58,600 nucleotides of DNA, taken from positions 1-58,600 of the forward strand of contig JAAYAL010000033.1 in NCBI GenBank assembly GCA_012719395.1. Direction: 5' to 3'. The position numbers were made by a program, and so were the translations under genes. This DNA comes from Gaiellales bacterium. GTDB lineage: Bacteria; Actinomycetota; Thermoleophilia; RBG-16-64-13. The notes under the pieces were generated by a model. That model searched no databases. It was not told the DNA's origin and saw only the letters and a list, made by a program, of their open reading frames with translations. Positions 27,414 through 37,748 of this stretch are shown piece by piece; position 1 is the stretch's first letter, and every line of letters starts with the position of its first letter.

Positions 27414-27508
27414 CGGAGCGGCATGGGAATCGAACCCACCCTGGACGGGGCTACCGCCCAACAACCGGTTTTGAAGACCGGGCCGGCCACCAGACCGGGC
27501 GCCGCTCC
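27414..27508 (-). tRNA. selC: tRNA-Sec (anticodon UCA)
   Basis: A 95-nt selenocysteine tRNA on the minus strand. The 8-bp acceptor stem GGAGCGGC/GCCGCTCC has discriminator G. The D-stem is long, 6 bp (CCGGTC with GGCCGG). The anticodon arm CCGGT-CTTCAAA-ACCGG carries TCA. A long variable arm follows, then the T-arm with loop TTCGATT. These are the hallmarks of bacterial tRNA-Sec. CCA is not encoded. It is the last element of the selA-selB-DUF89-selC array, all on one strand. Confidence 0.95.
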
Positions 27509-27599
27509 ACGTGCATGTGGATTCTAGCCCAGCATCCCCCGCTCCGCCCGCCGCTGACCCGCCGACGCACTTTGCCGCCCGGTCACCTCGGCCGCCGGT

Positions 27600-28478
27600 T
27601 CAGCGGTTGACAAGGATCAACGAGCCCTCGCGCACACCGTGGAGAGCGGCCATGGGGGTGCATTTGGCGTGAATCAAGAAGGTGATCCTGCCCGCAACGG
27701 AGGGGTCTTCTTCAAGCACTTCGAAGTTGCCGATGCCCTTGGAGATAATGAGAGAAGCGCCTTCCACCAGCTTTCGTACCTCATCCGAAACCAGGGAGAG
27801 GTCCGTGGAAGGGAGAGGCTCCTGGGTACCGTTGCCAAGCAGGCGATCGCAATCGTGATCGATGCCCACTTCCAGCGCCTCCGTCATGGTCACGTCGTTG
27901 AGCGTGGGCGTCTCCTTGACCACGACGGTGGTTTCGACGATCCAGTTCTTGCGTATCACCTGCAGCAGCAACCGATCAAACACCACCTCGCCGCAGTTGT
28001 CCGTGAGGTACACAAGGGAGGAGGCTGACGAGAGCCGTCGGCGCAGTTCCGCTAACTCCTCTGCATCCAAAGCCAGGCTCTCCAGAGAGCGAAGCAACGT
28101 GTCAGGCGCAGCCGTGTCCACATTGATCACGGCGTCCAGCATATTGCCGGCGATGGCAAGCTTCAGGGCGTTGGCGAGTGGATCCGGGGCCGAGACCACG
28201 TAGGCATGAGCCTCGGGATATAGCAGTAACGCCTGCTGGTTCTGCCGAATCTTGTCTTTGCGAAGTGCGTCCGCCTCTCCCGTGAAGTCCGTCAGGAGAC
28301 GCCAAGCCGCCGCGAGATCGTACGACGGCTGATGGGAAAAGCTCCCCAAGCTCACGATACCCGCGTCCAGCACTCTCTCCATGACGGCGCGCACCCGCTC
28401 GTCATCCAAGCCGTTGCGCCGCGCGGTGCTTATCACCAGCGACAGCACGCAGGGAAGGCAATCCGGCCATGCTTTCAT
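27600..28478 (-). CDS. DUF89-family (damage-control phosphatase-like) protein
   Basis: A 292-residue DUF89/ARMT1-like protein. The N-terminal CxxC (C7, C10 in PDCLPC) and the metal-site segment YLTDNCGEVVFDRLLL followed by SKGIGNFEVL mark bacterial subfamily I. These are metal-dependent phosphatases proposed to clean up damaged phospho-metabolites. The ATG at 28478 has GGGAGG upstream; a longer frame extends into selB but is not needed. It lies 14 bp after selB and before tRNA-Sec, so it is probably cotranscribed with the Sec genes. No selenium role is known to me. Confidence 0.85.
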   Translation of the reverse strand: MKAWPDCLPCVLSLVISTARRNGLDDERVRAVMERVLDAGIVSLGSFSHQPSYDLAAAWRLLTDFTGEADALRKDKIRQNQQALLLYPEAHAYVVSAPDPLANALKLAIAGNMLDAVINVDTAAPDTLLRSLESLALDAEELAELRRRLSSASSLVYLTDNCGEVVFDRLLLQVIRKNWIVETTVVVKETPTLNDVTMTEALEVGIDHDCDRLLGNGTQEPLPSTDLSLVSDEVRKLVEGASLIISKGIGNFEVLEEDPSVAGRITFLIHAKCTPMAALHGVREGSLILVNR

Positions 28479-28492
28479 TCTCCCGGCCTCCC

Positions 28493-30451
28493 TCAGCGCC
28501 GGCGGCGGCGTAGCCTTCGCGCATCGCCCACGCGCAATGTCATCCCCTCCGAGTCCATGTGCTCCAGCAAGGCCTGAGCGTAACGTCGTGAGCTGGACAG
28601 CAGGTCCCTCACCTGGGCCAGCGTGACCTGCCCCTCGCTCTCCATGGCCACCGCGATCCTGCCCAGGATCTGCTCGAGTTGCGTAGCAGGGTAATAGAGA
28701 TCCTCTCCCACTCTGACCACGCGGCCCATGCGCTGCAGCGCTCTCACCAGACGCGTGGCTTCCTCGCCCGTCAAGCCGGCTGCGGCAGCTGCCTGCTCCA
28801 CAGCGGGAATCTCCACCCCCGCGGCTCCGAGCGCCTCCAGCAGGCGCTCCGCCGCTTCCGCATCCTTCCCTTCCAGCACATCGGCCGCCTGCGCCCAACG
28901 GAAGCCATGCTCCGACCTCACCAGCTCGCCGTCAAGGACCAGCATCTCCAACGCCGCATCCACCGCCGGCCATTCCCGGCCTCCGGCCAGCAGGCGACGC
29001 AATTCCCCGTGACCGAGATATGGGTTGAGGGGCTCGCGCTCCGCCCGCTCGCGACACACGGCAAGCACCTGTTCGCGCAACGCGACGAGGGAGGGGTAGT
29101 GGAAGACAGTGGCGCCGGGCACGGCTACCGCCCGGCCATCCGCCAGTACGGCCTTCAACGCCGCCCCGCCATCGAAGCGCCACAGATAGGGGCTCGTCTC
29201 CAGCCGCTGCACACCCAGGCCGCGGGGGAAGCCTTCCTCCAAGAGAAGGGCGGCGATAGCGTCGCCCGGTCCTTCCTCCAGCACCTTAAGCCGTTCGCGC
29301 CAGTGCGGGTCGGTCCCGTGCTTCTTGGGGGCCGGGTCGAAGACCCGCCCCCCCCCAACAGTGGTCACCGGAGTCAAGGAGCGCACAATGAACTGATCTC
29401 CCGGGTAGACCAGCGTCTCCTCCTCGAAGCGAACCTGCGCGTACCCGGATTCGCCCGGCTCCAAGGCCTCCCGATCCGCCAACACCAGCTTGGCCAGGAC
29501 TTCGTGCGTCCCGTGATCCACCCGCACACGTGACACGCGCCCCAACGGCCCGGGCGCCTCCCGGAGCAGACGGACGGAGACGTCAGCCAGGTAGGTGGGT
29601 GAGATGGCCGGGTCCTTCACGATCCAGCGGCCCCGCTGGAGCGCGTGCCTCTCCACGCCGGTCAAGTTGAGCGCCACCCGCTGGCCGCCCATGGCTACTT
29701 CCGCGGCGCGGTCGTGAACCTGGATACCCCTGATGCGCACCTCCCCCAACTCCTGCTCCGCCGCGGGAAGCACGGCTACCACATCCTCCGGACGCAGTTC
29801 CCCGGACCACAGCGTTCCCGTCACCACCGTACCGATCCCACGCAGCGAGAACACGCGATCCACCGGCATACGCGTGGCAGGGTACGCGCGGCGCGGTGGG
29901 ATACGGGAGGCCTGCTCATCCAGCGTGGCCAGCAGCTCCAACAGTCCGGCACCCGTGACTCCGCTCACGGGAACGATCGGCGTACCCTGGAAGCGGCTTG
30001 CCGCCAGGAAGTCCTCCACGTCAGCCGTGGCCAGTTCCACCATGTCGGCGTCCACCATGTCTATCTTGGTCAGCGCCACCACTCCCAGAGAGATATCCAG
30101 CAACTCGATGATCCGGAGATGCTCCCGAGTCTGCGGCATGACCCCATCGTCCGCCGCCACCACCAGCAGGAAGAGATCGATTCCCGTGGCGCCGGACACC
30201 ATGTTCTTGACGAACCGCTCGTGGCCGGGCACATCCACGATGCTCAGCCGGCGGCCACCGGGCAACTCCAGCTCGGCAAACCCCAGCTCGATGCTGATGC
30301 CCCGCTCCTTCTCCTCCCGTAGGCGATCGGTGTCCTTGCCGGTGAGGGCCTTGACCAAGGTGGTCTTCCCGTGGTCGATGTGCCCCGCCGTTCCCAGCGT
30401 CAGCGCTCGTACGGGGGCCATGGCCCCGCCCGTGTCAACCTCCGCCCCCAC
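28493..30451 (-). CDS. selB: Selenocysteine-specific elongation factor SelB
   Basis: A 652-residue translation GTPase that delivers Sec-tRNA to UGA codons marked by SECIS. G1 is [14 protein letters not shown]3 is [12 protein letters not shown], and ALTKID is the G4 region. The C-terminal 250 residues are winged-helix repeats that bind SECIS RNA. The GTG at 30451 lies just 5 nt after the selA stop and has GAGGGG upstream; an ATG at 30421 is the alternative. The stop is TGA, a normal terminator here. Full length for the family. Confidence 0.95.
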   Translation of the reverse strand: MGAEVDTGGAMAPVRALTLGTAGHIDHGKTTLVKALTGKDTDRLREEKERGISIELGFAELELPGGRRLSIVDVPGHERFVKNMVSGATGIDLFLLVVAADDGVMPQTREHLRIIELLDISLGVVALTKIDMVDADMVELATADVEDFLAASRFQGTPIVPVSGVTGAGLLELLATLDEQASRIPPRRAYPATRMPVDRVFSLRGIGTVVTGTLWSGELRPEDVVAVLPAAEQELGEVRIRGIQVHDRAAEVAMGGQRVALNLTGVERHALQRGRWIVKDPAISPTYLADVSVRLLREAPGPLGRVSRVRVDHGTHEVLAKLVLADREALEPGESGYAQVRFEEETLVYPGDQFIVRSLTPVTTVGGGRVFDPAPKKHGTDPHWRERLKVLEEGPGDAIAALLLEEGFPRGLGVQRLETSPYLWRFDGGAALKAVLADGRAVAVPGATVFHYPSLVALREQVLAVCRERAEREPLNPYLGHGELRRLLAGGREWPAVDAALEMLVLDGELVRSEHGFRWAQAADVLEGKDAEAAERLLEALGAAGVEIPAVEQAAAAAGLTGEEATRLVRALQRMGRVVRVGEDLYYPATQLEQILGRIAVAMESEGQVTLAQVRDLLSSSRRYAQALLEHMDSEGMTLRVGDARRLRRRRR

Positions 30452-30456
30452 CTGCC

Positions 30457-31887
<1,431 letters not shown>

Positions 31888-31896
31888 CGCCCTGTG

Positions 31897-32919
31897 TCAG
31901 CGCTCGCGTTCCAGGAAGAAATCCGCCATGGAAGCCAGCACATCGCGCGCCCGCGATGGACGGACACCATTCAGGCATTCCCGCGCCTGCACGATGAGGC
32001 TGCGGGCCTTCTTCCGGCTGTCTTCCACGGAACCGTACTTCTCCAGCAGCCCGACGACTTCAGCCACTTCCTGCGGCGACTTCGAGTGACCCAACCGCAG
32101 CAGTTCGGTCAACCGCCGGCCATCTGCGGGCGAGGCTGCGTTCAGGCAGTGGATCACCATGAGCGTGCGCTTGCTCTCCAGGATGTCGTTGAGCAGATCC
32201 TTGCCCACCGTGGCCTCGTTGCCCACAATGTTGAGCAAGTCATCCTGGATCTGGAAAGCGACGGCCGCGTTCCTCCCGAACTCCTCGAGCGCCACGCGCT
32301 CCGCGGCGGGCGCCCCCCCAATCAGGGAACCGATCTTCAGCGGGGAGATGCCGGAGTAGTAGCCGGTCTTGCCGAGGGCCATCGCCAAGTAGTCGTCCGT
32401 GGTGAGATCGTAGACCTCGTCGCGCACCCAGCCCACGTCCAAGGCCTGCCCTTCGATAGTCCGGGCGCTCATCTCACCAATGGCATCCAGCACAGCAATC
32501 TTGGTGGCATCGTTCAAGCCCTGGTCCTGCACCACTATGGTGCAGACCAGACCCAGCGCATAGTCACCGGTGTTGATGGCAAGCGACACCCCGTGGATGA
32601 TGTGCGCGCATTGCTGGTCTCGGCGCAACTCGCTCTCATCCATGATGTCATCATGGATGAGAGCAGCAGCATGGAAGAACTCCACGGCACAGCCGCTGGG
32701 TAGGGCAAGATAAGGGTCGGCGCCGGCGGCCTCACAGGCCAACATGGCCATGGCCGGGCGCAGCCGCTTCCCACCCCTGGCCACGAAGCCTTGCAGTATA
32801 TCGTAGAGATAGGGCCGCAACCGCGTGCCCTGTCCCCGGCATTCGAGGTATGCGGCCAGTTGCCGGTCTATCGCCGGCTTGACTTCAGCCGTGTAGTCCA
32901 AGAAAAGCTCGACGTCCAT
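31897..32919 (-). CDS. Polyprenyl (trans-isoprenyl) diphosphate synthase
   Basis: A 340-residue all-alpha prenyltransferase that condenses isopentenyl diphosphate onto allylic diphosphates. The first Asp-rich motif is HDDIMD (D90, D91, D94). The second is QIQDDLLNIVGN (D226, D227), with Asn in place of the third Asp. KTGYYSGISPLKIGSLIGG lies between. Chain length cannot be fixed from sequence; geranylgeranyl or farnesyl products for quinone or lipid synthesis are likely. It heads the run into selA. Confidence 0.9.
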   Translation of the reverse strand: MDVELFLDYTAEVKPAIDRQLAAYLECRGQGTRLRPYLYDILQGFVARGGKRLRPAMAMLACEAAGADPYLALPSGCAVEFFHAAALIHDDIMDESELRRDQQCAHIIHGVSLAINTGDYALGLVCTIVVQDQGLNDATKIAVLDAIGEMSARTIEGQALDVGWVRDEVYDLTTDDYLAMALGKTGYYSGISPLKIGSLIGGAPAAERVALEEFGRNAAVAFQIQDDLLNIVGNEATVGKDLLNDILESKRTLMVIHCLNAASPADGRRLTELLRLGHSKSPQEVAEVVGLLEKYGSVEDSRKKARSLIVQARECLNGVRPSRARDVLASMADFFLERER

Positions 32920-33043
32920 ACTCTCCGCTCATTCAGAAGGGCGCGAGTGGGCACCGGCCCAAGCCAGACACCCACAAGCCAGTCATGACTGTCGCTTGAG
33001 GTATACCACGAAGCCGAGCCGGAGACAGCCCCGCAAGGACCTT

Positions 33044-33535
33044 CTACTTCGCGTTCAGGGCTATTTCCCCGCTGAATACTCCGGCCAGGCGCTTCAGCCC
33101 GTCCACGAATGCCCGCTGCTGCTTGCCGTCCATGCCCTCCAGGACCTTCTCGATCTGCGCGCGACGCAGTCCCACCAGACGCTGGGAGAGGTCCTTGGCA
33201 CTCTCTCTGAGGGAGACCGTCACCACGCGCCGGTCCTTGCTCTCCCGATTGCGCTCGACGTAGCCGTAGTCCACCAGTGGGTTGATGAGGCCGGTAGCGG
33301 ACGGAGTGGTGATGCGCAGTCCAGAGGCCAACTCACTCATGGTCTGGGGACCCGTCTGGGCCAGGTGCACCAAGGCCTTCATCTGCGCAACCGATATGCC
33401 CTCACGCCTGATCTCCAGCGGGACCGACCGGCCGAGCGCCCGGCTCAGGTCAGGCAGAATCCGCAACACATCAAATACGGTCTGATCATCAACGGCCGAT
33501 TCGGCCGCCTTGGATTTCGGTGTCTTCGTGGCCAT
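33044..33535 (-). CDS. MarR-family transcriptional regulator
   Basis: A 163-residue winged-helix regulator. Core MarR features are QMKALVHLAQTGPQTMSELASGLRITTPSATGLINPLVDYGYVERNRESKDRRVVTVSL, here seen as the HTH plus the beta-wing with the DRR motif. The ATG at 33535 (MATKTPKSK) gives the family length. Its target may be the neighbouring polyprenyl synthase or itself, but no palindrome decides it. Confidence 0.9.
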   Translation of the reverse strand: MATKTPKSKAAESAVDDQTVFDVLRILPDLSRALGRSVPLEIRREGISVAQMKALVHLAQTGPQTMSELASGLRITTPSATGLINPLVDYGYVERNRESKDRRVVTVSLRESAKDLSQRLVGLRRAQIEKVLEGMDGKQQRAFVDGLKRLAGVFSGEIALNAK

Positions 33536-33713
33536 CCCACACCCCCAGGGTTGCTCCCAATCCTCGCCTGCTCTCAGGGGGGTTTCTGCTCCCCACACTC
33601 CACATTCTACCGCCAATAGGCAACCTCTATCCAAACAAATGGCACTAACTAATTCTTTGGATACTGGATGTCTACGTAACCGTTGAATCGCCGGGCCATG
33701 AGCGCCTTTTGCC

Positions 33714-34454
33714 CTACTCGCCCCGCTCCAACAACTGATACTCCACGAGCTGAGCCTGGACGACCAGCCTCTGAGCCGCACTGTAGATGGGATGGCACGT
33801 CGCCAGAGAGATCTCCTCCACGCCGCGCTGGGCCACCACTTGGGTCTCGTAGGGAAGGACGACGATCGAGCGCCATACTCGGTAGACTGCAGCCACGTAG
33901 GGCAGTACCAACTGGATCTCATCCCCCGCTTCCAGATTGTCAAGACGGAAGAACGGAGCACCATAGGTGGTGCGGTGACCCGAGACCACGAAATTGCCGC
34001 CTTGGCCCGGAAAGGGCGTCTCGGGCCAGTGGCCCGGCCCCTCACGTAGATCCTGGGTCCCCGTGCCCTCCAAGACGATCACGTCAACACCGATCTTGGG
34101 GATCACAATCCGCCCTATGGCCCGGCCGCCCATGCCCACTACTGACGCGGCGAACTCATCGGCGGCGGCGCGCAGCAGACCCTCACGACGTGCCTGCTCC
34201 TCCCGCCACTGAGCCTGCCGGCCGGCATCGTGTTCCGGCGCCACGGTGACATCTACGGGAAGGGCCGCGACCATGTCGCCTTCGCGGAAGAACGAGGCGA
34301 TGTCGCCCTCAAGCCCTGGGCGCTGCTCCGAGAGTTGCCGCACCAGGTTCGCGTGCACTATCCAGGTGTAGGCCCACGTGCCCACAGGGTAGAGCAGCCC
34401 CAGCACTCCCGCCAGAATGAGTAGGTTGGCCAGCGTTTTCTTCCAGTTTCTGAT
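33714..34454 (-). CDS. Class D/E-type sortase with apparent AUC start
   Basis: About 246 residues. An N-terminal membrane anchor (ANLLILAGVLGLLYPVGTWA) is followed by an extracytoplasmic linker and the sortase barrel with SGHRTTYG (His), SLATCHPIYSAAQRL (Cys, Arg). All three catalytic residues are present. Two stop codons lie in frame just upstream, and the first standard start (GTG 34406) would cut away half of the anchor. GAGGTGA lies 6 nt before an ATC at 34454 that would give IRNWKKTLANLL, a normal basic-plus-hydrophobic start. Translation from AUC is therefore my preferred model. It follows the CpsB-like gene by 6 nt. Confidence 0.8.
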   Translation of the reverse strand: MRNWKKTLANLLILAGVLGLLYPVGTWAYTWIVHANLVRQLSEQRPGLEGDIASFFREGDMVAALPVDVTVAPEHDAGRQAQWREEQARREGLLRAAADEFAASVVGMGGRAIGRIVIPKIGVDVIVLEGTGTQDLREGPGHWPETPFPGQGGNFVVSGHRTTYGAPFFRLDNLEAGDEIQLVLPYVAAVYRVWRSIVVLPYETQVVAQRGVEEISLATCHPIYSAAQRLVVQAQLVEYQLLERGE

Positions 34455-34460
34455 CTGCTA

Positions 34461-35240
34461 TCACCTCATGCGCTTCCTCAGGCACGCCGTCCACCGGTCG
34501 CCTCGCCCGGCCAGGGCTGGGGGCAGAAGCGGGTGCCCTGCCAACAGCCTACGAGGATTCTCCTCCACCAAGCGTTCCACGGGGTAGTGGGGAAAGAGCC
34601 TCCTTACCTCCGCGGCGCCATTCTGCAGCGTGGCAGTCTCGAGTCTCCCATAGTGCACGTCGCTCGCCAGAAGAGCAGCCTCGCCCCGTGACAGGTGCCG
34701 CAATGCAGCATCTCGAGCCTTCCGCCCGAATTGGCCCAGGAGACTCGGAACCGTGATCTGCAGCACCACACCCTGGCGCGCCAGTTCGGACAGTCGCTCC
34801 GGCTGCCGTTGGAACCCCTCATTCCGCTCGGGGTGGGCCAGGATGGGCGTGATCTCCCGCAGGCGCAGATCGAACAGGGCGCGATCCGCCCACCTTGGCC
34901 AGCCGGCGTACGGGGTCTCAAGCAGAAGAATCGGTCTGCCGAATCCAAAGGTACAGGAAAGAATGCTGGCGGGGTCGAACTCAGCCAGTAGGTTGAGGTC
35001 GACCTCATAGCCGAGGCCAAGATCAAGCCGGATGCCCCTGAGGGAGGCCGCCAGCCTCACCTCGGAAAAGGCTCGTTTGGCCTGGGGTATGAAAGCGGAA
35101 GGATCGTCTGTGAGATGGGGTGTACACACGGCGTGGCTGACCCCCGTAGCGACGCAGGTTTTGACCATGGCCAAGCTCTCGCTCATGTCACGCGCCCCGT
35201 CGTCAATCCCGGGAAGGATATGGCAGTGCGTGTCAATCAT
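34461..35240 (-). CDS. CpsB/YwqE-like PHP-domain protein-tyrosine phosphatase
   Basis: A 259-residue PHP-fold metallophosphatase. Metal motifs are DTHCHILPGIDDGARD, CTPHLTDD, ILAHPERN and SDVHYGR. This pattern marks the CpsB/Wzb-type manganese-dependent tyrosine phosphatases that control capsule and exopolysaccharide export. The ATG at 35240 (MIDTHCHILPG) is the family start. It probably shares a transcript with the sortase, pointing to a cell-envelope role. No capsule genes lie nearby. Confidence 0.88.
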   Translation of the reverse strand: MIDTHCHILPGIDDGARDMSESLAMVKTCVATGVSHAVCTPHLTDDPSAFIPQAKRAFSEVRLAASLRGIRLDLGLGYEVDLNLLAEFDPASILSCTFGFGRPILLLETPYAGWPRWADRALFDLRLREITPILAHPERNEGFQRQPERLSELARQGVVLQITVPSLLGQFGRKARDAALRHLSRGEAALLASDVHYGRLETATLQNGAAEVRRLFPHYPVERLVEENPRRLLAGHPLLPPALAGRGDRWTACLRKRMR

Positions 35241-35377
35241 GTCCGCCGGTGCGTCCCTCCTTGCCCTTCGGCCTTTCCCCAAGAACCAGTCATTCCGGTA
35301 TGGCTGTATGCTACCGGTTGAGCAGCGTCGGCAGTAACCTGCACCGGCAGAAGACGTTTGGTTGCGGGGAGGCAGGA

Positions 35378-36277
35378 ATGGAGTTTTTTCAGAACGCATA
35401 CTTTCAGATAGCGGCGGCGGCCATTGTCGTCGTGCTCCTGCTGATTCTCATCCTCCTGATCCGCAGGAGGCACTCCACCACCTCTGCCGAGGTGCGTTCC
35501 GGTTTTGGCGAAAGCCGGAGGTCGGGCACCGCCGCCTCCCTCGCGAACACCCAGGGCGACTGGCCTTCGCCGGCGACCCCGACGCCGGCGACTGGACCTC
35601 CCGCTCCGCATGCCGCCCTCCGGCCACCACGGACGCGCGCCCTCGACATGGATCCGCTGGTTGCGACAATCGCCTCGATGGTGGCTCGCCCCGAGCCCCT
35701 CAGTGAATCGGACTTCCGGCGCCTCGCCATCTACCGCCCCGATCGGGTCATGGCCGCCGTCTCCTCCCTTGCCTCCGCGATAAACCCCGATCGGCACGCC
35801 GCCGCCAAGCTGGACAAGCTCGCGTCTCTACGCAGCTACCTGGAAACCCCGCCGGCCGAGCCCGCTGCCCTGGAGCCCGCCGCTGCAGAGAGGGAGGCCA
35901 CTGCGGTGGAGACTGAGCCGGGAGCAGAAGTGGCGCCCGACGGCCCCTCCCGGGAAACCGCCCTGTCGCCCGCATCCACGTCCGGCTACCCGCCCCGGCC
36001 GGAGCCTGACCTCACGGCCGAACAGTTTCTCCAGCTCTCCGAGGGTGAGAGGGCTTCCGGCCTGCCTCGCCTCCCCGCGACGGAGCTCGGCAAAGCCTTG
36101 TGTGCCAGCGAGGACGAAGACGTGAAGAGGCAGATGATAGACAGGCTGGTGGAGCTGGGGACAAGTGAAGCCCTTCTGGCTCTCGACCACTTCCTGGGGG
36201 ATGCCGAACCGTCCAACGCCCAACTCTACGCACTCAGCGCGGCGGAGCGCCTCCTCTCCGGCGGCAGCATGGGCTGA
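35378..36277 (+). CDS. Single-pass membrane protein of unknown function
   Basis: A 299-residue protein with an N-terminal anchor at about 8-28 (QIAAAAIVVVLLLILILLI) and a cytosolic side rich in Pro and Ala. A helical region near 90-155 (DPLVATIASMVARPEPLSES) is followed by an Ala/Glu/Pro linker. The C-terminal acidic helices (AEQFLQLSEGERASGL, EDEDVKRQMIDRLVEL, EALLALDHFLG) resemble HEAT-like or SAM-like bundles. SD GGGGAGG precedes the ATG. I do not recognise the family. It is divergent from the phosphatase gene and ends one base before the convergent IMPase gene. Confidence 0.75.
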   Translation: MEFFQNAYFQIAAAAIVVVLLLILILLIRRRHSTTSAEVRSGFGESRRSGTAASLANTQGDWPSPATPTPATGPPAPHAALRPPRTRALDMDPLVATIASMVARPEPLSESDFRRLAIYRPDRVMAAVSSLASAINPDRHAAAKLDKLASLRSYLETPPAEPAALEPAAAEREATAVETEPGAEVAPDGPSRETALSPASTSGYPPRPEPDLTAEQFLQLSEGERASGLPRLPATELGKALCASEDEDVKRQMIDRLVELGTSEALLALDHFLGDAEPSNAQLYALSAAERLLSGGSMG

Positions 36278-37225
36278 TCACCCTGCCCGTGGGTCGGGGA
36301 AGGCCAGGCTCCACAGCCGCCTGCCCCGCTCCATGATCCGGAAGCCATCCATGCCGGGACGCCAGCCCAAGAATGGCGTTCGCCGCTGAAGGTCCAGTGG
36401 CTGGGCCCAAAGGTCCTGCCCGTCAAGGGAAGCCGCGTCGCCCCCCTGCTCCCGCAACATGAGCAGACCGGCCGCGATGTCCACCGACCGCGACGGTGCC
36501 GGGCACAGAACGACGTCGGCAATAGCGAACGCGGTGTGACACAGGGAAAGCGCCAGCGAGCCTATCTGACGAACACGGTAGTCCTGCATCCCTCCGGGGC
36601 GCGTGTCCCAACCAACGTCAGTCGGCCAGCCAGCCAACACTCCCATCTGGCGAAAGCTGAAAACCGCGCATTCCGGACGCCCCATTTCCGTGAGGATCAA
36701 TTCGACCGTGCCCGCCGACGAGTAGCCTTCGATGTTGCGATTGCTCACCGCGCCGGCTCCACGTAGCGCGGCATATCGCGCTCCGCTGCTGTAGTCCGCC
36801 ACCACACCGATGCGAACATCTCCCAGTGTGTGCCCGTCGGCGACGCCCAGAGCAGCACAGTACGGGGCCAGGCCGCGTTTGGCATTGAGGCTGCCGTCCA
36901 CCGGGTCCACGAGGACCCGCCATGGGGCGGAGCCGTCCGGCGGGCCGGTCTCCCCTGCCTCCTCCGAAACGAGGTAGAACTCCTCTGGAGCCTGGGCGGT
37001 CAGCACGCTCAGCATGGCCTCTTCCGCCGCGCGATCGATCTCAACCGTGATGTCGCCGCCGCCACCGCGGCCCAACGCCGCGCGGCCGGCGGCAGTGCCG
37101 GCAAGAGGAGCTGCCGCTGCCTCGCCGGCCTCGGCCATGTCCCACAGGCAGGCGAGCCAAGCCAGTTCAACGGCCTGGGGAGGCCGACGCAGACCCGCCA
37201 GCAGGTCGATCAAGCCTTCGTTCAT
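36278..37225 (-). CDS. Inositol-monophosphatase-family protein
   Basis: A 315-residue member of the lithium-sensitive phosphatase fold. Metal motifs are SEEAG (87-91), LVDPVDGSLN (106-114; Ser-Leu-Asn in place of the usual Thr-x-Asn) and the late SRSVDIAAGLLMLREQGG. DPVDGSLN and the long middle insert are closer to archaeal-type FBPase/IMPase relatives than to SuhB. It could act on inositol phosphate, fructose bisphosphate or PAP. It sits just downstream of the ATPase operon on the same strand. Confidence 0.85.
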   Translation of the reverse strand: MNEGLIDLLAGLRRPPQAVELAWLACLWDMAEAGEAAAAPLAGTAAGRAALGRGGGGDITVEIDRAAEEAMLSVLTAQAPEEFYLVSEEAGETGPPDGSAPWRVLVDPVDGSLNAKRGLAPYCAALGVADGHTLGDVRIGVVADYSSGARYAALRGAGAVSNRNIEGYSSAGTVELILTEMGRPECAVFSFRQMGVLAGWPTDVGWDTRPGGMQDYRVRQIGSLALSLCHTAFAIADVVLCPAPSRSVDIAAGLLMLREQGGDAASLDGQDLWAQPLDLQRRTPFLGWRPGMDGFRIMERGRRLWSLAFPDPRAG

Positions 37226-37292
37226 CCGCCGCGGCGCTGGCTTTCAGGCCCGGCCGGGATGAGGCCGCGCGCCCATGACCCCCAACCCGCTT

Positions 37293-37748
37293 CTACAGTG
37301 CAATGATGGTGAAGACCATGACGAAGATCGCAACCGTCTCCACGATACCAATCACGGACAGGTAGTTCGTGAAACCCTCACCGGTCTCAGCGAGAGCATC
37401 GGCGCAGGCCGCACCCGCTGCGCCCTGCATCCACGCCGACACCCCGATCGCCAGCCCGGCGAAGAATCCCACGCCCAGCAGCGCAAACGGGTCGTACCCG
37501 CTATCCGCCTTGCCAATCATGGTGAACATGAGAATCATCCCGTAGATGGTCTGCGACATTGGTGCGCCGATGAAGGTCATCAGGGTGAAAGGCGCAGGCC
37601 GACCCAGAGCGTACGCCTTCTTCCAGGCACCCACCGCCGCCCTGCCTGCAATGGAGACGCCCACTGCTGAGCCGAGACCGCCGAGCCCCACCGCCGCCAG
37701 CGCGCCCATTCTGCCCAGTTCTGCCATCTGTTGCGAATCCATCATCAT
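37293..37748 (-). CDS. ntpK: V/A-type ATPase subunit K (proteolipid), Na+-type residues
   Basis: A 151-residue duplicated proteolipid with four membrane helices that forms the rotor ring. Only the second hairpin has the ion-binding carboxylate, E137 in IVETVAIFV. The residues around it match the sodium site of E. hirae NtpK (T64, Q65, Q110, E139): here S65, Q66 (PMSQTIYG), Q108 (WMQGAAG) and E137. It starts with overlapping ATGA on the subunit I stop. Sodium coupling is inferred from these residues. Confidence 0.92.
   Translation of the reverse strand: MMMDSQQMAELGRMGALAAVGLGGLGSAVGVSIAGRAAVGAWKKAYALGRPAPFTLMTFIGAPMSQTIYGMILMFTMIGKADSGYDPFALLGVGFFAGLAIGVSAWMQGAAGAACADALAETGEGFTNYLSVIGIVETVAIFVMVFTIIAL

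Noticed and set aside
27256-27474. 72-codon plus-strand ORF
   Set aside because: It runs through the tRNA-Sec gene and has no ribosome site or recognisable product.
28493-28495. TGA stop of selB as a possible selenocysteine codon
   Set aside because: The protein is already full length, no stable hairpin follows at SECIS distance, and the DUF89 gene starts 15 nt later in another frame.
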